This document shows, one piece after another, positions 48,550 through 58,240 of a stretch of DNA of 64,000 bases. Position 1 is the stretch's first letter. Every line of letters begins with the position of its first letter. Source of the DNA: Ardenticatena maritima (GTDB lineage Bacteria > Chloroflexota > Anaerolineae > Ardenticatenales > Ardenticatenaceae); NCBI RefSeq assembly GCF_001306175.1, contig NZ_LGKN01000003.1, positions 1 to 64,000 on the forward strand, in the 5' to 3' direction. The notes under the pieces are model-generated. The model was not told the origin of the DNA and searched no databases. It worked only from the letters and a program-made list of their open reading frames with translations. The position numbers were made by a program, and so were the translations under genes.

Positions 48550-50385
48550 TCAGCGGGAGACGGTGGGGGCGTGTTCTGCACAGACGCGGCGACCGGCTTC
48601 CCCACGCACCATGACGACAAATTCTTTCCCCGGCGTGCGGCTGGCGACCGTGTAGCGGCAAACGTCGTTGTTCCAGAGCGTTTCGACCGACAGGATATGC
48701 ACGCGGTCGTTCGGGTTGAAGATGATGGCGCGCACTTCGTCGGGGGCGTTTTCGATGTCGGCGATGGTGAAGAGGACGCGGTTCCAGTCGGGGTTTTTCA
48801 TGTTGAAGGCGACGTTGCGGGTGTCAACCCAGTGGGGGTAGGAGAAAATGTACACGTGCTCGACGCCGCCCACATAAGAGGCGACGGTGAGAATCTCTTG
48901 GGCGATTTCGCTGGAATTCCACGAGGATTGGGCATATTGGGCGCGGTACGTCACGAAGTAGGTTTGCCAGTTGAGCACAGCCGCCCAGAGAATGAGAATG
49001 GTTGTTCCGGCAAGCGCCAGCAAGTGCCAATGGCGGGCGTGGCGGTTGGCGCGTTGAAGCAGGGTGTCGAGTGGGAGCGCGGAAAGCAGCATGACGATGG
49101 GAAGTGCGCCCCCCATGCGGACAACGCTGGGGTTTTCGTTGGGCCAGGCGAGCGCCAGCACGCTTGGCAAGATAAGGATAGGCAATCCCAGGAGCGCCAC
49201 CGCCCATTCGATGCGTGGGCGCTGAATCAGATTGACAAGCACCAGGGCAATGCCGATGACAAACAGCACGCCGGTGATGCGGTCCAGGAAGGGGTCGCCC
49301 AGAACGGCGTTGGGCCAGGCGGAATCGCCATGCAGATGGAATGCGAGCGCCGCGTTTTTCAGGTTCAACAGGAAGACGTTCACCCCCGGCTCCGCTATGC
49401 CGGATGCCATGCGGCTGGCGCTCCGATACCAGAACAGGTCGGGGTGTTCAAGGCTGAATCGTAGCAGCGGCACAAAGGCAATCACGGTTGAAAGGGGTGC
49501 GAGGGCGGCGCGCAAGAACCAATCAGGCCAGGCGGTGCGCGGTGGGCGCGCCCAGAGAAACGCAACGGCAAAGGCGACGGCGACCAGGAGCGGCACGATG
49601 CGCGTGGCGGTGTAGCCGTGTAGCCCAAGCCCAAGCGCCAGACCCGTGAGCACCCAGTCGCGTGTGTGGTTGAAGCGCACAGCACGCCATAAGAACCCCA
49701 ACACTAGCGCCGTGGCGAGGGGTGTGTAGGGAAAGCGCAATCCGACGCGCGAGATGGCGATGTGCCATTTGCTTATCGCCAGCAGTAAGCCGGTCAGCAG
49801 TGCGAGGCGGCGCGAACCGCCCAGCCCCCAACGCACCGCCCACATGGTGAGGGCGACTGTGAGCCAACTCACCAGCGCCGTGCCGACTTTGAGCGCCATG
49901 TAGGAGAGCCCCAGCCCCAGTGGACCGGCCAACAATGCTGTCACGTAGAATTGCGCCGGTTCGCGCCCGGTGTTGCGCGGGAAGAAGATGGGGCGCATGC
50001 CGTTGAGCACGTCGCGCACGTCCAGGAGTTTTTCGGCGTGGTCGCTGGTCATTTCCGGCGGAAGGTTGGGCAAGTCGTAAAAGCGGAAGAGTGCGGCAAC
50101 GAGCAGGACGCCGGTAGCGGCAAGCACGTACACATGCACCCCCGCACGCCCTCGGGCAAACAGGCGTGGGCGAGGTGTATCCCACCAGGCGGCGAGCCAG
50201 CAGGCCATGCTGCCCACCCAGGCGAGTACACCGGGAGCGCGATAGGTGTTATCGGCGGCTTGCCACCAGGCAATCAGGCTCAACACGAGTGCGAGCGCGA
50301 CCCAGAGGGCGCGAGTGCGTAGGCGCTCATGCCATGCGATGTCAACATGTGTTGTTTCGCGCGGCATGTTATTCGCTTGCTGCAT
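48550..50385 (-). CDS. GT39/ArnT-like membrane glycosyltransferase
   Basis: 611 residues with about twelve hydrophobic segments. The first extracytoplasmic loop has an acidic PPEMTSDHAEKLLDV segment, the position of the catalytic acidic pair in GT-C enzymes; a polyprenyl-phosphate sugar donor is inferred. The C-terminal 130 residues form a soluble domain. ATG at 50385 is chosen because GGAGG lies eight bases upstream; it overlaps the end of the GGDEF gene by 17 bases, so the two are coupled. Confidence 0.75.
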   Translation of the reverse strand: MQQANNMPRETTHVDIAWHERLRTRALWVALALVLSLIAWWQAADNTYRAPGVLAWVGSMACWLAAWWDTPRPRLFARGRAGVHVYVLAATGVLLVAALFRFYDLPNLPPEMTSDHAEKLLDVRDVLNGMRPIFFPRNTGREPAQFYVTALLAGPLGLGLSYMALKVGTALVSWLTVALTMWAVRWGLGGSRRLALLTGLLLAISKWHIAISRVGLRFPYTPLATALVLGFLWRAVRFNHTRDWVLTGLALGLGLHGYTATRIVPLLVAVAFAVAFLWARPPRTAWPDWFLRAALAPLSTVIAFVPLLRFSLEHPDLFWYRSASRMASGIAEPGVNVFLLNLKNAALAFHLHGDSAWPNAVLGDPFLDRITGVLFVIGIALVLVNLIQRPRIEWAVALLGLPILILPSVLALAWPNENPSVVRMGGALPIVMLLSALPLDTLLQRANRHARHWHLLALAGTTILILWAAVLNWQTYFVTYRAQYAQSSWNSSEIAQEILTVASYVGGVEHVYIFSYPHWVDTRNVAFNMKNPDWNRVLFTIADIENAPDEVRAIIFNPNDRVHILSVETLWNNDVCRYTVASRTPGKEFVVMVRGEAGRRVCAEHAPTVSR

Positions 50386-52408
50386 GGGTATCGTCCTCCA
50401 ATGCGAGGGTTTCGATGCGGTCACGTCCATGCTCTTTGGCGCGGTAGAGCAAATCGTCGGCTACTTCGAGCAACGCCGAAAACGTCTGCATGGAAGGCAA
50501 AAGCGTGGCAACGCCAAAACTGCCGGTGACATGGACCTGGTGCTTGTCGGTTTTGCATGGGGTCGAACGCATCCAGGTGTGAATGCGTGCAGCGACGGTA
50601 AGCGCACGGTCAAGCGGCAAGCCCGGCAACAAAATGGCAAACTCTTCGCCGCCATAGCGCGCCAAAATGTCGCTAGAACGCAAGAGGCGCTGTACCCCGC
50701 GCGCAACATGCACCAGCACACGGTCACCGACCAGGTGGCCGTATGTGTCGTTGATGCGTTTGAAGTGGTCCAAGTCGAACAGGATGACGGAGAGGGGGAG
50801 ATTGAGACGCTGAGAACGGGCGACTTCACGCTCGCCCACTTCAAACAGATAGCGGCGGTTGTACACGCCTGTCAGCGGGTCGGTTTTGGCTTGACGTTGC
50901 AGGGCGATATAGAGTTGATGGTTTTGGAGTGCAACCGCCATTTGCGTGGCGATCGTTGCTAGCACTTCGCGGTCGCTTTCGTCGAAATCATCTTTGTGCA
51001 GGTCGCGAATTGCGGTTATCGTGCCAACAACACGCCCTTCAAACATCATGGGTGCCACCAGAGTAGAACCGCCTTGCGTCTGCTGGCGGTGGTGTGCGAC
51101 GGCGTCGCTTTCACGGGGGTCGCGTTTACCTTTGGGCGAGACAGCCGTTTTGCGGTGGCGGATTGCCCAGCCTGTGAGACCCTGCATCAATTCTTCAAAC
51201 GAGACTTGGGGGGAAAGATGCTGGCTTGGGCCACCACTGGCAAAGCCGAGTATCTGACGCGCTTCCATATCCAGCCAGTAAATCAGCACGCGGTCGGCGT
51301 CGAGTACATGTGCGGTAGAGTGGGCGATTTCTTCAAGCAGCGGTTGTACGTCATCGGTGAGATGCGCCATGCGTTGCCCAAGCGCGTTCAGCAGACGCCA
51401 GCGGCGTGCCGCGTGTTTTGACGCTTCGACCATTTGGTGCAAGCGTCTCAGCAAGCGCACATTGGTAATGGCAATGCCGGCCTGGTCGGCGAGCATCAGG
51501 GCAATGCGTGCGTGTTCTTCGGTGTACATGTAGGGGCGTACATTGTCAATCGTGAGCATGCCTACAATCTGCTCGCCGGCTCGGATAGGGACGCCAATCC
51601 AACTCCGAATGTGGGTTGTGCCGCCGTAGGCGCGAAAACGCGCATCTTGCTGGGCGTCTCCCAGGACAATTGGCGTTTTACGGCGCACAATTTCTTGAAA
51701 AAGTGCATCGTTTTGAGCGTCAATACGAATATCTTTGATGCGTTCGTTTTCAAATCCAACCGCCGCGGCAACGCGGAATGTGGTTTGGTCTTCTTCCAGG
51801 AGCAGGATCGAAGCCGAGTCGTAAGGGACCAGAAGGGCAAGCCCTGAAAGCACCTGCGAGAAGATGCTGTCAAGTTGATGTTTGGAGACAATCATCAATG
51901 TGGTGGCGTGCAACGTGTGCATGAGATGACGGTAGCGGTCTGTGGTGTCGGCGTGAAGAAGGGCGCGGTAGGCGAGAATGGTCAAAGCGGCCAACAGTTC
52001 TAGGTAGCGTTCAAACAAGGGCGACCATTGGTCGGACTTGATGAGGACGCCGCCCCATAAGGGGGGCGCTTCCGCATCGAAGAGCGTTAGCCAGAGAACG
52101 CCCTCAGGAGTTTGAATGTGTCCCGCTTCCAGCGTGGAAAGAGTGTTCAGGCTACTCAGAAGACGGCGCACACGGCCGCCTTGCGCCACAACCTGGTGGC
52201 CGTGTGCCTCTTCATGCTCAAATACAACGGCGGCTTCAATCGCGTCGAATGCGCGTGGAAGCGAGGTCGCCCAATGGTGCATGAGTTGCTTGGGGGTACG
52301 CAAGGTCATGACACGGCGAGCGAAAGCCTGCATTGGTTGGAGCCACACCAATGCAGACTCTTCGGCCGATGCACCTGACGCCTGGGGGGGAAGTTCGGGA
52401 AGCGTCAT
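50369..52408 (-). CDS. GAF-GAF-GGDEF diguanylate cyclase
   Basis: 679 residues. Two GAF-like sensor domains (about 165-325 and 345-500) precede a catalytic GGDEF domain. The active site is GGEEF in RYGGEEFAIL and the inhibitory site RSSD lies five residues before it, so both catalysis and product feedback look intact. It makes c-di-GMP. It lies in the surface-glycan operon and is coupled to the GT39-like gene, which suggests c-di-GMP control of the same surface polymer. Confidence 0.93.
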   Translation of the reverse strand: MTLPELPPQASGASAEESALVWLQPMQAFARRVMTLRTPKQLMHHWATSLPRAFDAIEAAVVFEHEEAHGHQVVAQGGRVRRLLSSLNTLSTLEAGHIQTPEGVLWLTLFDAEAPPLWGGVLIKSDQWSPLFERYLELLAALTILAYRALLHADTTDRYRHLMHTLHATTLMIVSKHQLDSIFSQVLSGLALLVPYDSASILLLEEDQTTFRVAAAVGFENERIKDIRIDAQNDALFQEIVRRKTPIVLGDAQQDARFRAYGGTTHIRSWIGVPIRAGEQIVGMLTIDNVRPYMYTEEHARIALMLADQAGIAITNVRLLRRLHQMVEASKHAARRWRLLNALGQRMAHLTDDVQPLLEEIAHSTAHVLDADRVLIYWLDMEARQILGFASGGPSQHLSPQVSFEELMQGLTGWAIRHRKTAVSPKGKRDPRESDAVAHHRQQTQGGSTLVAPMMFEGRVVGTITAIRDLHKDDFDESDREVLATIATQMAVALQNHQLYIALQRQAKTDPLTGVYNRRYLFEVGEREVARSQRLNLPLSVILFDLDHFKRINDTYGHLVGDRVLVHVARGVQRLLRSSDILARYGGEEFAILLPGLPLDRALTVAARIHTWMRSTPCKTDKHQVHVTGSFGVATLLPSMQTFSALLEVADDLLYRAKEHGRDRIETLALEDDTHAASE

Positions 52409-52436
52409 ACCAAAATCCTGTCATGTGATTCTCTGC

Positions 52437-54464
52437 TCAATCGGCCGGTTTGCGCGCATGGAAAAAGATGTACGGACCTTCACCACGTGGGCGTGCTTCA
52501 TAATGTGGGCGCAGCCACGCCTCGAAAAGCGCCGTGCTCACCGGATTGGGGAACGCCACCCATTTGCCGGTCAGAATGCGGCTGAGAAGGCGTGGAACGC
52601 CCACGTAGTGCCCAAGGTCAAAGGCCTTGTGCCCCTCCGGCGTGATGTAGTATTCCCAATGGTCTACTTCAAACCCGTGCATGTTGAGCAAGTCTTGCCA
52701 GGTTTGCGGGTCGTAGGTGTGGAAGTGCGCCGAATGGCGGTTGAACCAATCGCCGTAGGCGCGGGCGAGTGTTGAGAGCCCCAGTTTCTGGAAGAGGGTT
52801 GACCCCAGCAACATATCCGCAAAGCGGTGGCTGGGTACGCCAAAGATGAAACGCCCACCCGGTTGCAGAACGCGGTAGGTTTCGCGCAACACGGCTTCCA
52901 GGTCGGGGATGTGTTCAACCACGCAGTTGGCTACAACCGTCTTGAAGAAGGCGTCCGGGAAGGGCATGTGCGTGGCGCTGGCGACAAGCGGAAAACGGTA
53001 CACGCCGCGTTGGGCGGCTTCGCGAACAATCTGTTCGTCTGGGTCTATGCCGGCAAAGAGTGGTCGCCCAAACGCCATTTGGGCAAAGTGCCCATCGCCG
53101 CACCCCAAATCGAGCACGGGGTTTTCAATGGGACCCGCCTCCGCGAAGAGTTTGCATTCCACGCTGCGCAAGAGCGCCCGAAACGGCGGCACGCTTTCCA
53201 GATGGTCGCGCAGGTAGTCGCGTTCGGCGGGGGGCACAATGCCATTGGTGGCATCATCGTTCACGTAGGATGGTGTGCCGTGGACTTCGTCCAGCAGTTT
53301 GCGGAAGAGCGCTTCGTAGCGTTCGACCGTTGTTTGAAGCGAAAAATGTTGCTCGATGACCTCACGCGGTTGAACGTATTCAGCACGATGGCGGATGACT
53401 TCCACAATGGCGTCAGCAAGGGCGCGTGCATCGCGCGGGGGCACAATGCGCCCCATTTGCGTTGTGCGAATGGGGACCCGCACGCCGGGCAAATCGCTGG
53501 CGACAACGGGCGTGCCGCACAACATGCTTTCCACCTGCACCAGCCCAAAACTTTCGGTGCTGTTGATACTGGGCAGAATGGTCACATCACACGCTTTGTA
53601 GAACACCGCCATTTGTTGGGGGTCCAGCACGCCCAAAAACTCCCAGTGCTCGCCGGCGGCTTGCACCAGCGGCCACAATCGCTCGCGGTAGGCTTCTTCG
53701 CCAATCACGTTCTGATATTCGCCGGCGAACAGCACTTTGACGTTGGGCAGTTCCTGGCGAATAAGCGGCAACGCTTCCAGCACGTACTCAACGCCCTTTT
53801 CGGTGGCGAAACGGGCGGCAAAGCCAATCAGGTGTTCGCCGTTGGGGGCGTGTTGCGCTTTGAACGCCTCCACCGCTTCATCGTCAGCATCGGCAACAAC
53901 CACCGGCGGCGGAATGATTTCACGCTTGTGGGGGAAGCGCCGCAGCACACGGCTAAAGTTGGCGTAGTCGTCGGTGTAGGCGACGAAGCGGTCAACCATC
54001 AGCCCCGCCACAACGTTGCTGATGAAGACGGCTTCATCCACTAGGCGGTTGAAGAGGCTGGGCGGCAAATTCACATCGCAGTGGTAGGTGGCAATCACCG
54101 GGCGACGGTACACGTAGCGCGCCAGAAAGGGCAGGGTGAAGGCTTCCACAAACGTGTTGGGCAGGTTGATGGCGGCGACATCATGCTCGCGCAAGAGGCG
54201 GGCGGCGGTGCGGAAGTAGCCCGGCATGATAGCCCCTTTGCTGATCCAGAAGGCGACCGGTTCGCGCACGACGCGCACGCCGTTGATAACTTCTTCTTGC
54301 GGCAGGTGCTTATCGTATTGCGAGGTGAGTACGGTCACGGTATGACCGCGGGCGGCAAGGGCTTCGGCAAGCCGCTGGACATAGATGGTCAGCCCCGATA
54401 CGTGGGGGCGGTAGTAGGTCAGCGAAAGTAAAATGCGCAGTTTTTTTTCAGACGGCTTCATCAC
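52437..54464 (-). CDS. GT4 glycosyltransferase fused to a SAM-dependent methyltransferase
   Basis: 675 residues. Residues 1-390 are a GT-B glycosyltransferase of family 4 (SLTYYRPHVSGLTIYVQRLA, FAARFATEKGVEYVLEAL, the donor-site ESFGLVQVESMLCGTPVVAS). Residues 440-675 are a class I methyltransferase with LDLGCGDGHFAQMAFG, DAFFKTVVANCVVEHI and YRVLQPGGRFIF. A lipid-linked sugar is probably added and then methylated, capping or marking the glycan. GTG at 54464 has GGAGGC eight bases upstream; the ATG one codon on is possible. Confidence 0.88.
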   Translation of the reverse strand: MMKPSEKKLRILLSLTYYRPHVSGLTIYVQRLAEALAARGHTVTVLTSQYDKHLPQEEVINGVRVVREPVAFWISKGAIMPGYFRTAARLLREHDVAAINLPNTFVEAFTLPFLARYVYRRPVIATYHCDVNLPPSLFNRLVDEAVFISNVVAGLMVDRFVAYTDDYANFSRVLRRFPHKREIIPPPVVVADADDEAVEAFKAQHAPNGEHLIGFAARFATEKGVEYVLEALPLIRQELPNVKVLFAGEYQNVIGEEAYRERLWPLVQAAGEHWEFLGVLDPQQMAVFYKACDVTILPSINSTESFGLVQVESMLCGTPVVASDLPGVRVPIRTTQMGRIVPPRDARALADAIVEVIRHRAEYVQPREVIEQHFSLQTTVERYEALFRKLLDEVHGTPSYVNDDATNGIVPPAERDYLRDHLESVPPFRALLRSVECKLFAEAGPIENPVLDLGCGDGHFAQMAFGRPLFAGIDPDEQIVREAAQRGVYRFPLVASATHMPFPDAFFKTVVANCVVEHIPDLEAVLRETYRVLQPGGRFIFGVPSHRFADMLLGSTLFQKLGLSTLARAYGDWFNRHSAHFHTYDPQTWQDLLNMHGFEVDHWEYYITPEGHKAFDLGHYVGVPRLLSRILTGKWVAFPNPVSTALFEAWLRPHYEARPRGEGPYIFFHARKPAD

Positions 54465-54488
54465 GGGTCTTTGCCTCCACGGTGTTGA

Positions 54489-55526
54489 TTACAGATGAGC
54501 GAACAGGTGCATATTGTCGCGCACCCAGTGGAACAAGCGTGTCACGCCTTCTTCCACACCAATTTTCGGTCGCCAGCCAAAATCACGTTCGGCTTTGCGG
54601 ATATCGCTGATATAGACACGCTGGTCGCCGGGGCGCCAATCGGCATAGGTGACAGGAATGGTGCGCCCAAGCAAGCGTTCCAGCAAGGGACCAAACTCCG
54701 CCCAGATGCTCATGGTGTTCTCGGGCCCACCCCCAATGTTGTACACATTCCCCGCGGTGCGGTCAATATGCGCTATCGCTGCATCATATGCATCGAGCAA
54801 ATCATCAATGAAGAGCACATCGCGGACTTGCTTCCCGTCGCCGTAGATGGTAATCGGGCGACTTTTCAACGCGGCGATGATGAACCACGCCACCCATCCC
54901 TGGTCTTCGATACCAAACTGGCGATAGCCGTAGATGCAACTTTGCCGCATCACCACGGAACGGATGCCGTAAATGCGGTGGTAGTCGCGCACGTATTGGT
55001 CGCCTGCCCCTTTGGAGCAACCATATGGGGAGTGAAAGTCGAGCGGTTGCGTTTCAGGCACGCCAAAAGGCAAATGTGCGTAGCGGTAGCGTGTGGCTTC
55101 TTCCACCACCCCTACGTCTTCCATACCACCATACACCTTGTTTGTGCTACTGTACAACACAATCGGATTATCGGCGACGAGCCGCGCGGCTTCCAGCACG
55201 TTGAACGTGCCCAGCGCGTTGGCTTCAAAATCGGCGCGCGGGTCTTTGACCGAGGTCGTCACCGCCACTTGCCCCGCCAGGTGGTAGATGCGTTGCGCCC
55301 CTTCCGCCGCGCGTTGCAGGCTTTCAAAATCGGCGACATCGCCGCGCACCAGATGCAGTGTGCCCGCGCTCGTGGCGGCAATCTCGTTGAGCCAGGCGAC
55401 GTTGGCGTCGCATCCTGAGCGTGAAAGATTGTCGTACACCACCACATCATGCCCCTGTTGGAGCAAGCGCGCGACCAGGTTTGAACCGATGAAACCAGCG
55501 CCCCCTGTCACCAAAATACGAGCCAT
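54489..55526 (-). CDS. NAD-dependent sugar epimerase/dehydratase, CDP-paratose 2-epimerase-like
   Basis: 345 residues, extended SDR. TGGAGFIGSNL binds NAD; the catalytic Tyr/Lys pair is YGCSK (about residue 175) and the SSTNKVYGG strand precedes it. DNLSRSGCDANVAWL and AVTTSVKDPRADFEANALGT resemble CDP-paratose 2-epimerases more than GalE or RmlB. Makes a nucleotide sugar for the glycan operon. It precedes the GT4-methyltransferase by 24 bases. Confidence 0.82.
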   Translation of the reverse strand: MARILVTGGAGFIGSNLVARLLQQGHDVVVYDNLSRSGCDANVAWLNEIAATSAGTLHLVRGDVADFESLQRAAEGAQRIYHLAGQVAVTTSVKDPRADFEANALGTFNVLEAARLVADNPIVLYSSTNKVYGGMEDVGVVEEATRYRYAHLPFGVPETQPLDFHSPYGCSKGAGDQYVRDYHRIYGIRSVVMRQSCIYGYRQFGIEDQGWVAWFIIAALKSRPITIYGDGKQVRDVLFIDDLLDAYDAAIAHIDRTAGNVYNIGGGPENTMSIWAEFGPLLERLLGRTIPVTYADWRPGDQRVYISDIRKAERDFGWRPKIGVEEGVTRLFHWVRDNMHLFAHL

Positions 55527-55559
55527 GTTTCCCCTCTCAGTTTGAAATTGATTGCAACG

Positions 55560-56558
55560 TCAGCGTTCATCGGCGCTTTGCATGGCGGCGAGCATTTGCC
55601 TGTATCCCATGCCGCGCCGTGCCAATCCCAGCAGACCGGCGGCAATCAGCCCAAAGAAGTTGACGCCATGCAGGGCGAGCGCCACTCCCCGCGCCAGGTT
55701 TTCTTCAATCCCGACCAAAAGCAGGGCGGCGGTCACAGCCCCCTCGAAAGGACCTAACCCGCCCGGCGAGGGAAGCGCCAGACCAAACGCCGCCGCAACA
55801 ATCGTCAATGCGGCCACGGTGGGCGGCACATCAACACCGAACGCGAGGATGACGACCCAGTACGTCAAAATCGTCAAGCCCCATGTCGGCACAGACCAGA
55901 AGAGAATCCGCGCGAGCACCCCAGGCGCATGCATGACGGCGAAACTGTCAAGCAGTGAGAAGAGCCGCTGCGCCCATGTGTCGGCGTGAAGGCGCGGTAC
56001 ACGTCTCAGCACGCGCGTCAATTGCCGCCGCCCCCATTCAGGGTGGATGGTGAGCAGGCTGGCAATGATGATGACCGCAACGGTTCCCACGCCAATCAGC
56101 AGGCCGGCGCGTATGAGCGTCGCCGGCAGCGGCAGAAAGGGCAGAAGACCTATCACAATGACGACGATAATCAACATGTCCACCAACCGCTCAAAGACCG
56201 TCGCCGAAAGGGCTTGCGGCAAAGTGGGTTCGCCGTCGTGCCAGCCGGAAAGCAGATAACTGCGTACAACATCGCCCGCACGCGCCGGAAACAGCATGTT
56301 GATGAGGTAGCCAATACCCACTACGTCAAACAATGTGCCGATGCGCAGGCGTTCATGTTGCGGCCAGAAGAACCAGCGCCACCGAATGGCGCGAAAATAG
56401 ACGCCGGCGATGGTGAGGATGAACCCCAAAGCAATGAGGAAGCCGTTTGCGTTGCGGAATGCGTCCCACAATACCGCCCAATCCGTGTTCCAGAAGACAG
56501 CGGCGAAAATAAGCAGACCAATTGTCAAACTGAGTAAAAATCGTCGCATACTCTTCAC
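55560..56558 (-). CDS. lysylphosphatidylglycerol synthase TM-family (UPF0104) membrane protein
   Basis: 332 residues with about eight hydrophobic segments. The FRAIRWRWFFWP, LFPARAGDVVRSYLL and ATVFERLVDMLII motifs and the late SPGGLGPFEGAVTAALLLVG are the LPG_synthase_TM signature. Related proteins flip or support lipid-linked glycans. The ATG overlaps the upstream GT39 stop by four bases. The aminoacyl-transferase domain of true MprF is absent. Confidence 0.88.
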   Translation of the reverse strand: MKSMRRFLLSLTIGLLIFAAVFWNTDWAVLWDAFRNANGFLIALGFILTIAGVYFRAIRWRWFFWPQHERLRIGTLFDVVGIGYLINMLFPARAGDVVRSYLLSGWHDGEPTLPQALSATVFERLVDMLIIVVIVIGLLPFLPLPATLIRAGLLIGVGTVAVIIIASLLTIHPEWGRRQLTRVLRRVPRLHADTWAQRLFSLLDSFAVMHAPGVLARILFWSVPTWGLTILTYWVVILAFGVDVPPTVAALTIVAAAFGLALPSPGGLGPFEGAVTAALLLVGIEENLARGVALALHGVNFFGLIAAGLLGLARRGMGYRQMLAAMQSADER

Positions 56559-58234
56559 CGACGTGTCAGAATGAGCACGACTGGATGGTCATAAACGGCA
56601 AAACTTTCATCATAGCGCCCCATCTGAATACGCCGGCGTGGTGCTGAGGCTTCCCACGCCGACGGTGTGGGCACGTGCGCTGCTGTGAACAGGTTGGCGC
56701 TGAGCGCGACGCCGCCCAACGATGGCTCTGGCCGCCAAACGGCGGCGACCTCAAACTGGTCGCCTGCGAAAAGCGAGCGATAGAATGCCGCGGCTTCGGG
56801 AAAATGCGCGCTTTGGCGTGCGTGTGTCTGCCAACTGCGCGGCGAACTCAGTACAATAGCATCGGCTTGCTCCGCCAGGCGAGGCAACGCCGCGACACCC
56901 TCAGGCGTGTACGGGTCGCCTGTGATGATGACAAAACGGCCATCGCAAGCCCCCGCTACGGGTAAGGGCTGGTCCCACGTTTCCACCAGCAGAACCGCGC
57001 CTGGTGGTATGTTTTCACACAGCCATTCTGACGCCAACCACCAGGGATGGGCGTCTTTATAGAGGCTTACGAACGCCAAAGCATACAACAAGGTTGGCGT
57101 GATTCCAAACATCGCGGCGCCTGGCTGCCAATGGCGTGGTACCGCGCGCACCAGCCAACCGCTCCCGAAGAGGGCCATGAGTGGGAAGAGCGGAAGCCAA
57201 TAGCGCGGAAACTGGGCAAACGCCGAGAGAATGACGCCCATGGCGGGTAACAGCGCCGCCAGCACAATCACTTCACCAATCGCCAAGCGGCGGCGTACCG
57301 CACGCCAGAGCGCCCAAAGCGTGCCGCCCCATGCCAGCAGAGCGGCGGTGGGTCCCAAAAACCATTGCACTTGTTGGGTGATGGGGTAGAGAATGGGGGT
57401 GGCGTCCAGAAACTGGCGTGTGTAGGGCGGTACAATGTGCCCCCATACCATCGCGGCTTCGGCGTGCCAGGCGGCGCGTACCGCCGGGAACGCTTGCCAG
57501 ACCGACGGATTGACCAGCGCGAACACGCCCAATGCTGTGCCCAGCGACGGCGCGAACCAGCCCCAGGCGTCGTCTGTCCAGGCGGAACGCCAACGTGTGC
57601 GCCATGTGCCGGTGCTGTTTTGCCAGCCCGGCGCAAGGTGCGCGATGACGAGCGCCGGCAACAGCAGCGCGCCCGTGATTTTTGCGCTCATCGCCAGCCC
57701 AATCAGGGCGCCGGCGGTCAGGGCGTAGCGGGCGCGCGTGCCGGCTGGTGAGCGAGCGAGGCATACCAGCGCCCATGTGGCGGCGACCCAGAGCGGCGCC
57801 AGCAGAATATCGGCGGTGTAGAAGTGGGCTTGCTGAATGTGCAGCACCGCCAATCCCACACACGCCATGGCCAGCAAGGCGGATGGTGCGCCGTAGAGCG
57901 TGAACGCCAACCCCCCGACGAGTACCACGGTTGCCGTATCGGCAAGCGCGGCGAGCACGCGGGCGGTGGCTAGGAACGTATCGCCGGCGAAAGGGCGCGC
58001 CAGCCCTTCGGGAAGGAGCGGGGCAAGCCCTGCAAGCAACCAGAGCGGTAGTTGCCCATACGGGTAGCGGATGTCGGTGCGGGTGTAGGGGGTGGCGGGT
58101 CTAGTTTCGGCGACCGAGAGGATGAGCCGCTCATCTGGGTGAAAACGGCCGCCGGCGTCCCAATCCAGCCCATACACGCGGAGTGTGATGGCAAGGAGCA
58201 GAATCAGCGCCCCCCACACCCGTACCTGACGCAT
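56555..58234 (-). CDS. GT39-like (PMT/ArnT) membrane glycosyltransferase
   Basis: 559 residues with ten or more hydrophobic segments. The first loop contains GRFHPDERLIL, the HPDE motif of PMT/ArnT-type GT-C enzymes, then AHFYTADILLAPLW. A soluble C-terminal part of about 160 residues is on the outside. The acceptor is unknown. It begins the glycan operon and is followed without a gap by the LPG-synthase-TM gene. Paralogous in kind to the enzyme at 48550-50385 but clearly divergent. Confidence 0.85.
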   Translation of the reverse strand: MRQVRVWGALILLLAITLRVYGLDWDAGGRFHPDERLILSVAETRPATPYTRTDIRYPYGQLPLWLLAGLAPLLPEGLARPFAGDTFLATARVLAALADTATVVLVGGLAFTLYGAPSALLAMACVGLAVLHIQQAHFYTADILLAPLWVAATWALVCLARSPAGTRARYALTAGALIGLAMSAKITGALLLPALVIAHLAPGWQNSTGTWRTRWRSAWTDDAWGWFAPSLGTALGVFALVNPSVWQAFPAVRAAWHAEAAMVWGHIVPPYTRQFLDATPILYPITQQVQWFLGPTAALLAWGGTLWALWRAVRRRLAIGEVIVLAALLPAMGVILSAFAQFPRYWLPLFPLMALFGSGWLVRAVPRHWQPGAAMFGITPTLLYALAFVSLYKDAHPWWLASEWLCENIPPGAVLLVETWDQPLPVAGACDGRFVIITGDPYTPEGVAALPRLAEQADAIVLSSPRSWQTHARQSAHFPEAAAFYRSLFAGDQFEVAAVWRPEPSLGGVALSANLFTAAHVPTPSAWEASAPRRRIQMGRYDESFAVYDHPVVLILTRR

Positions 58235-58240
58235 GACGAC

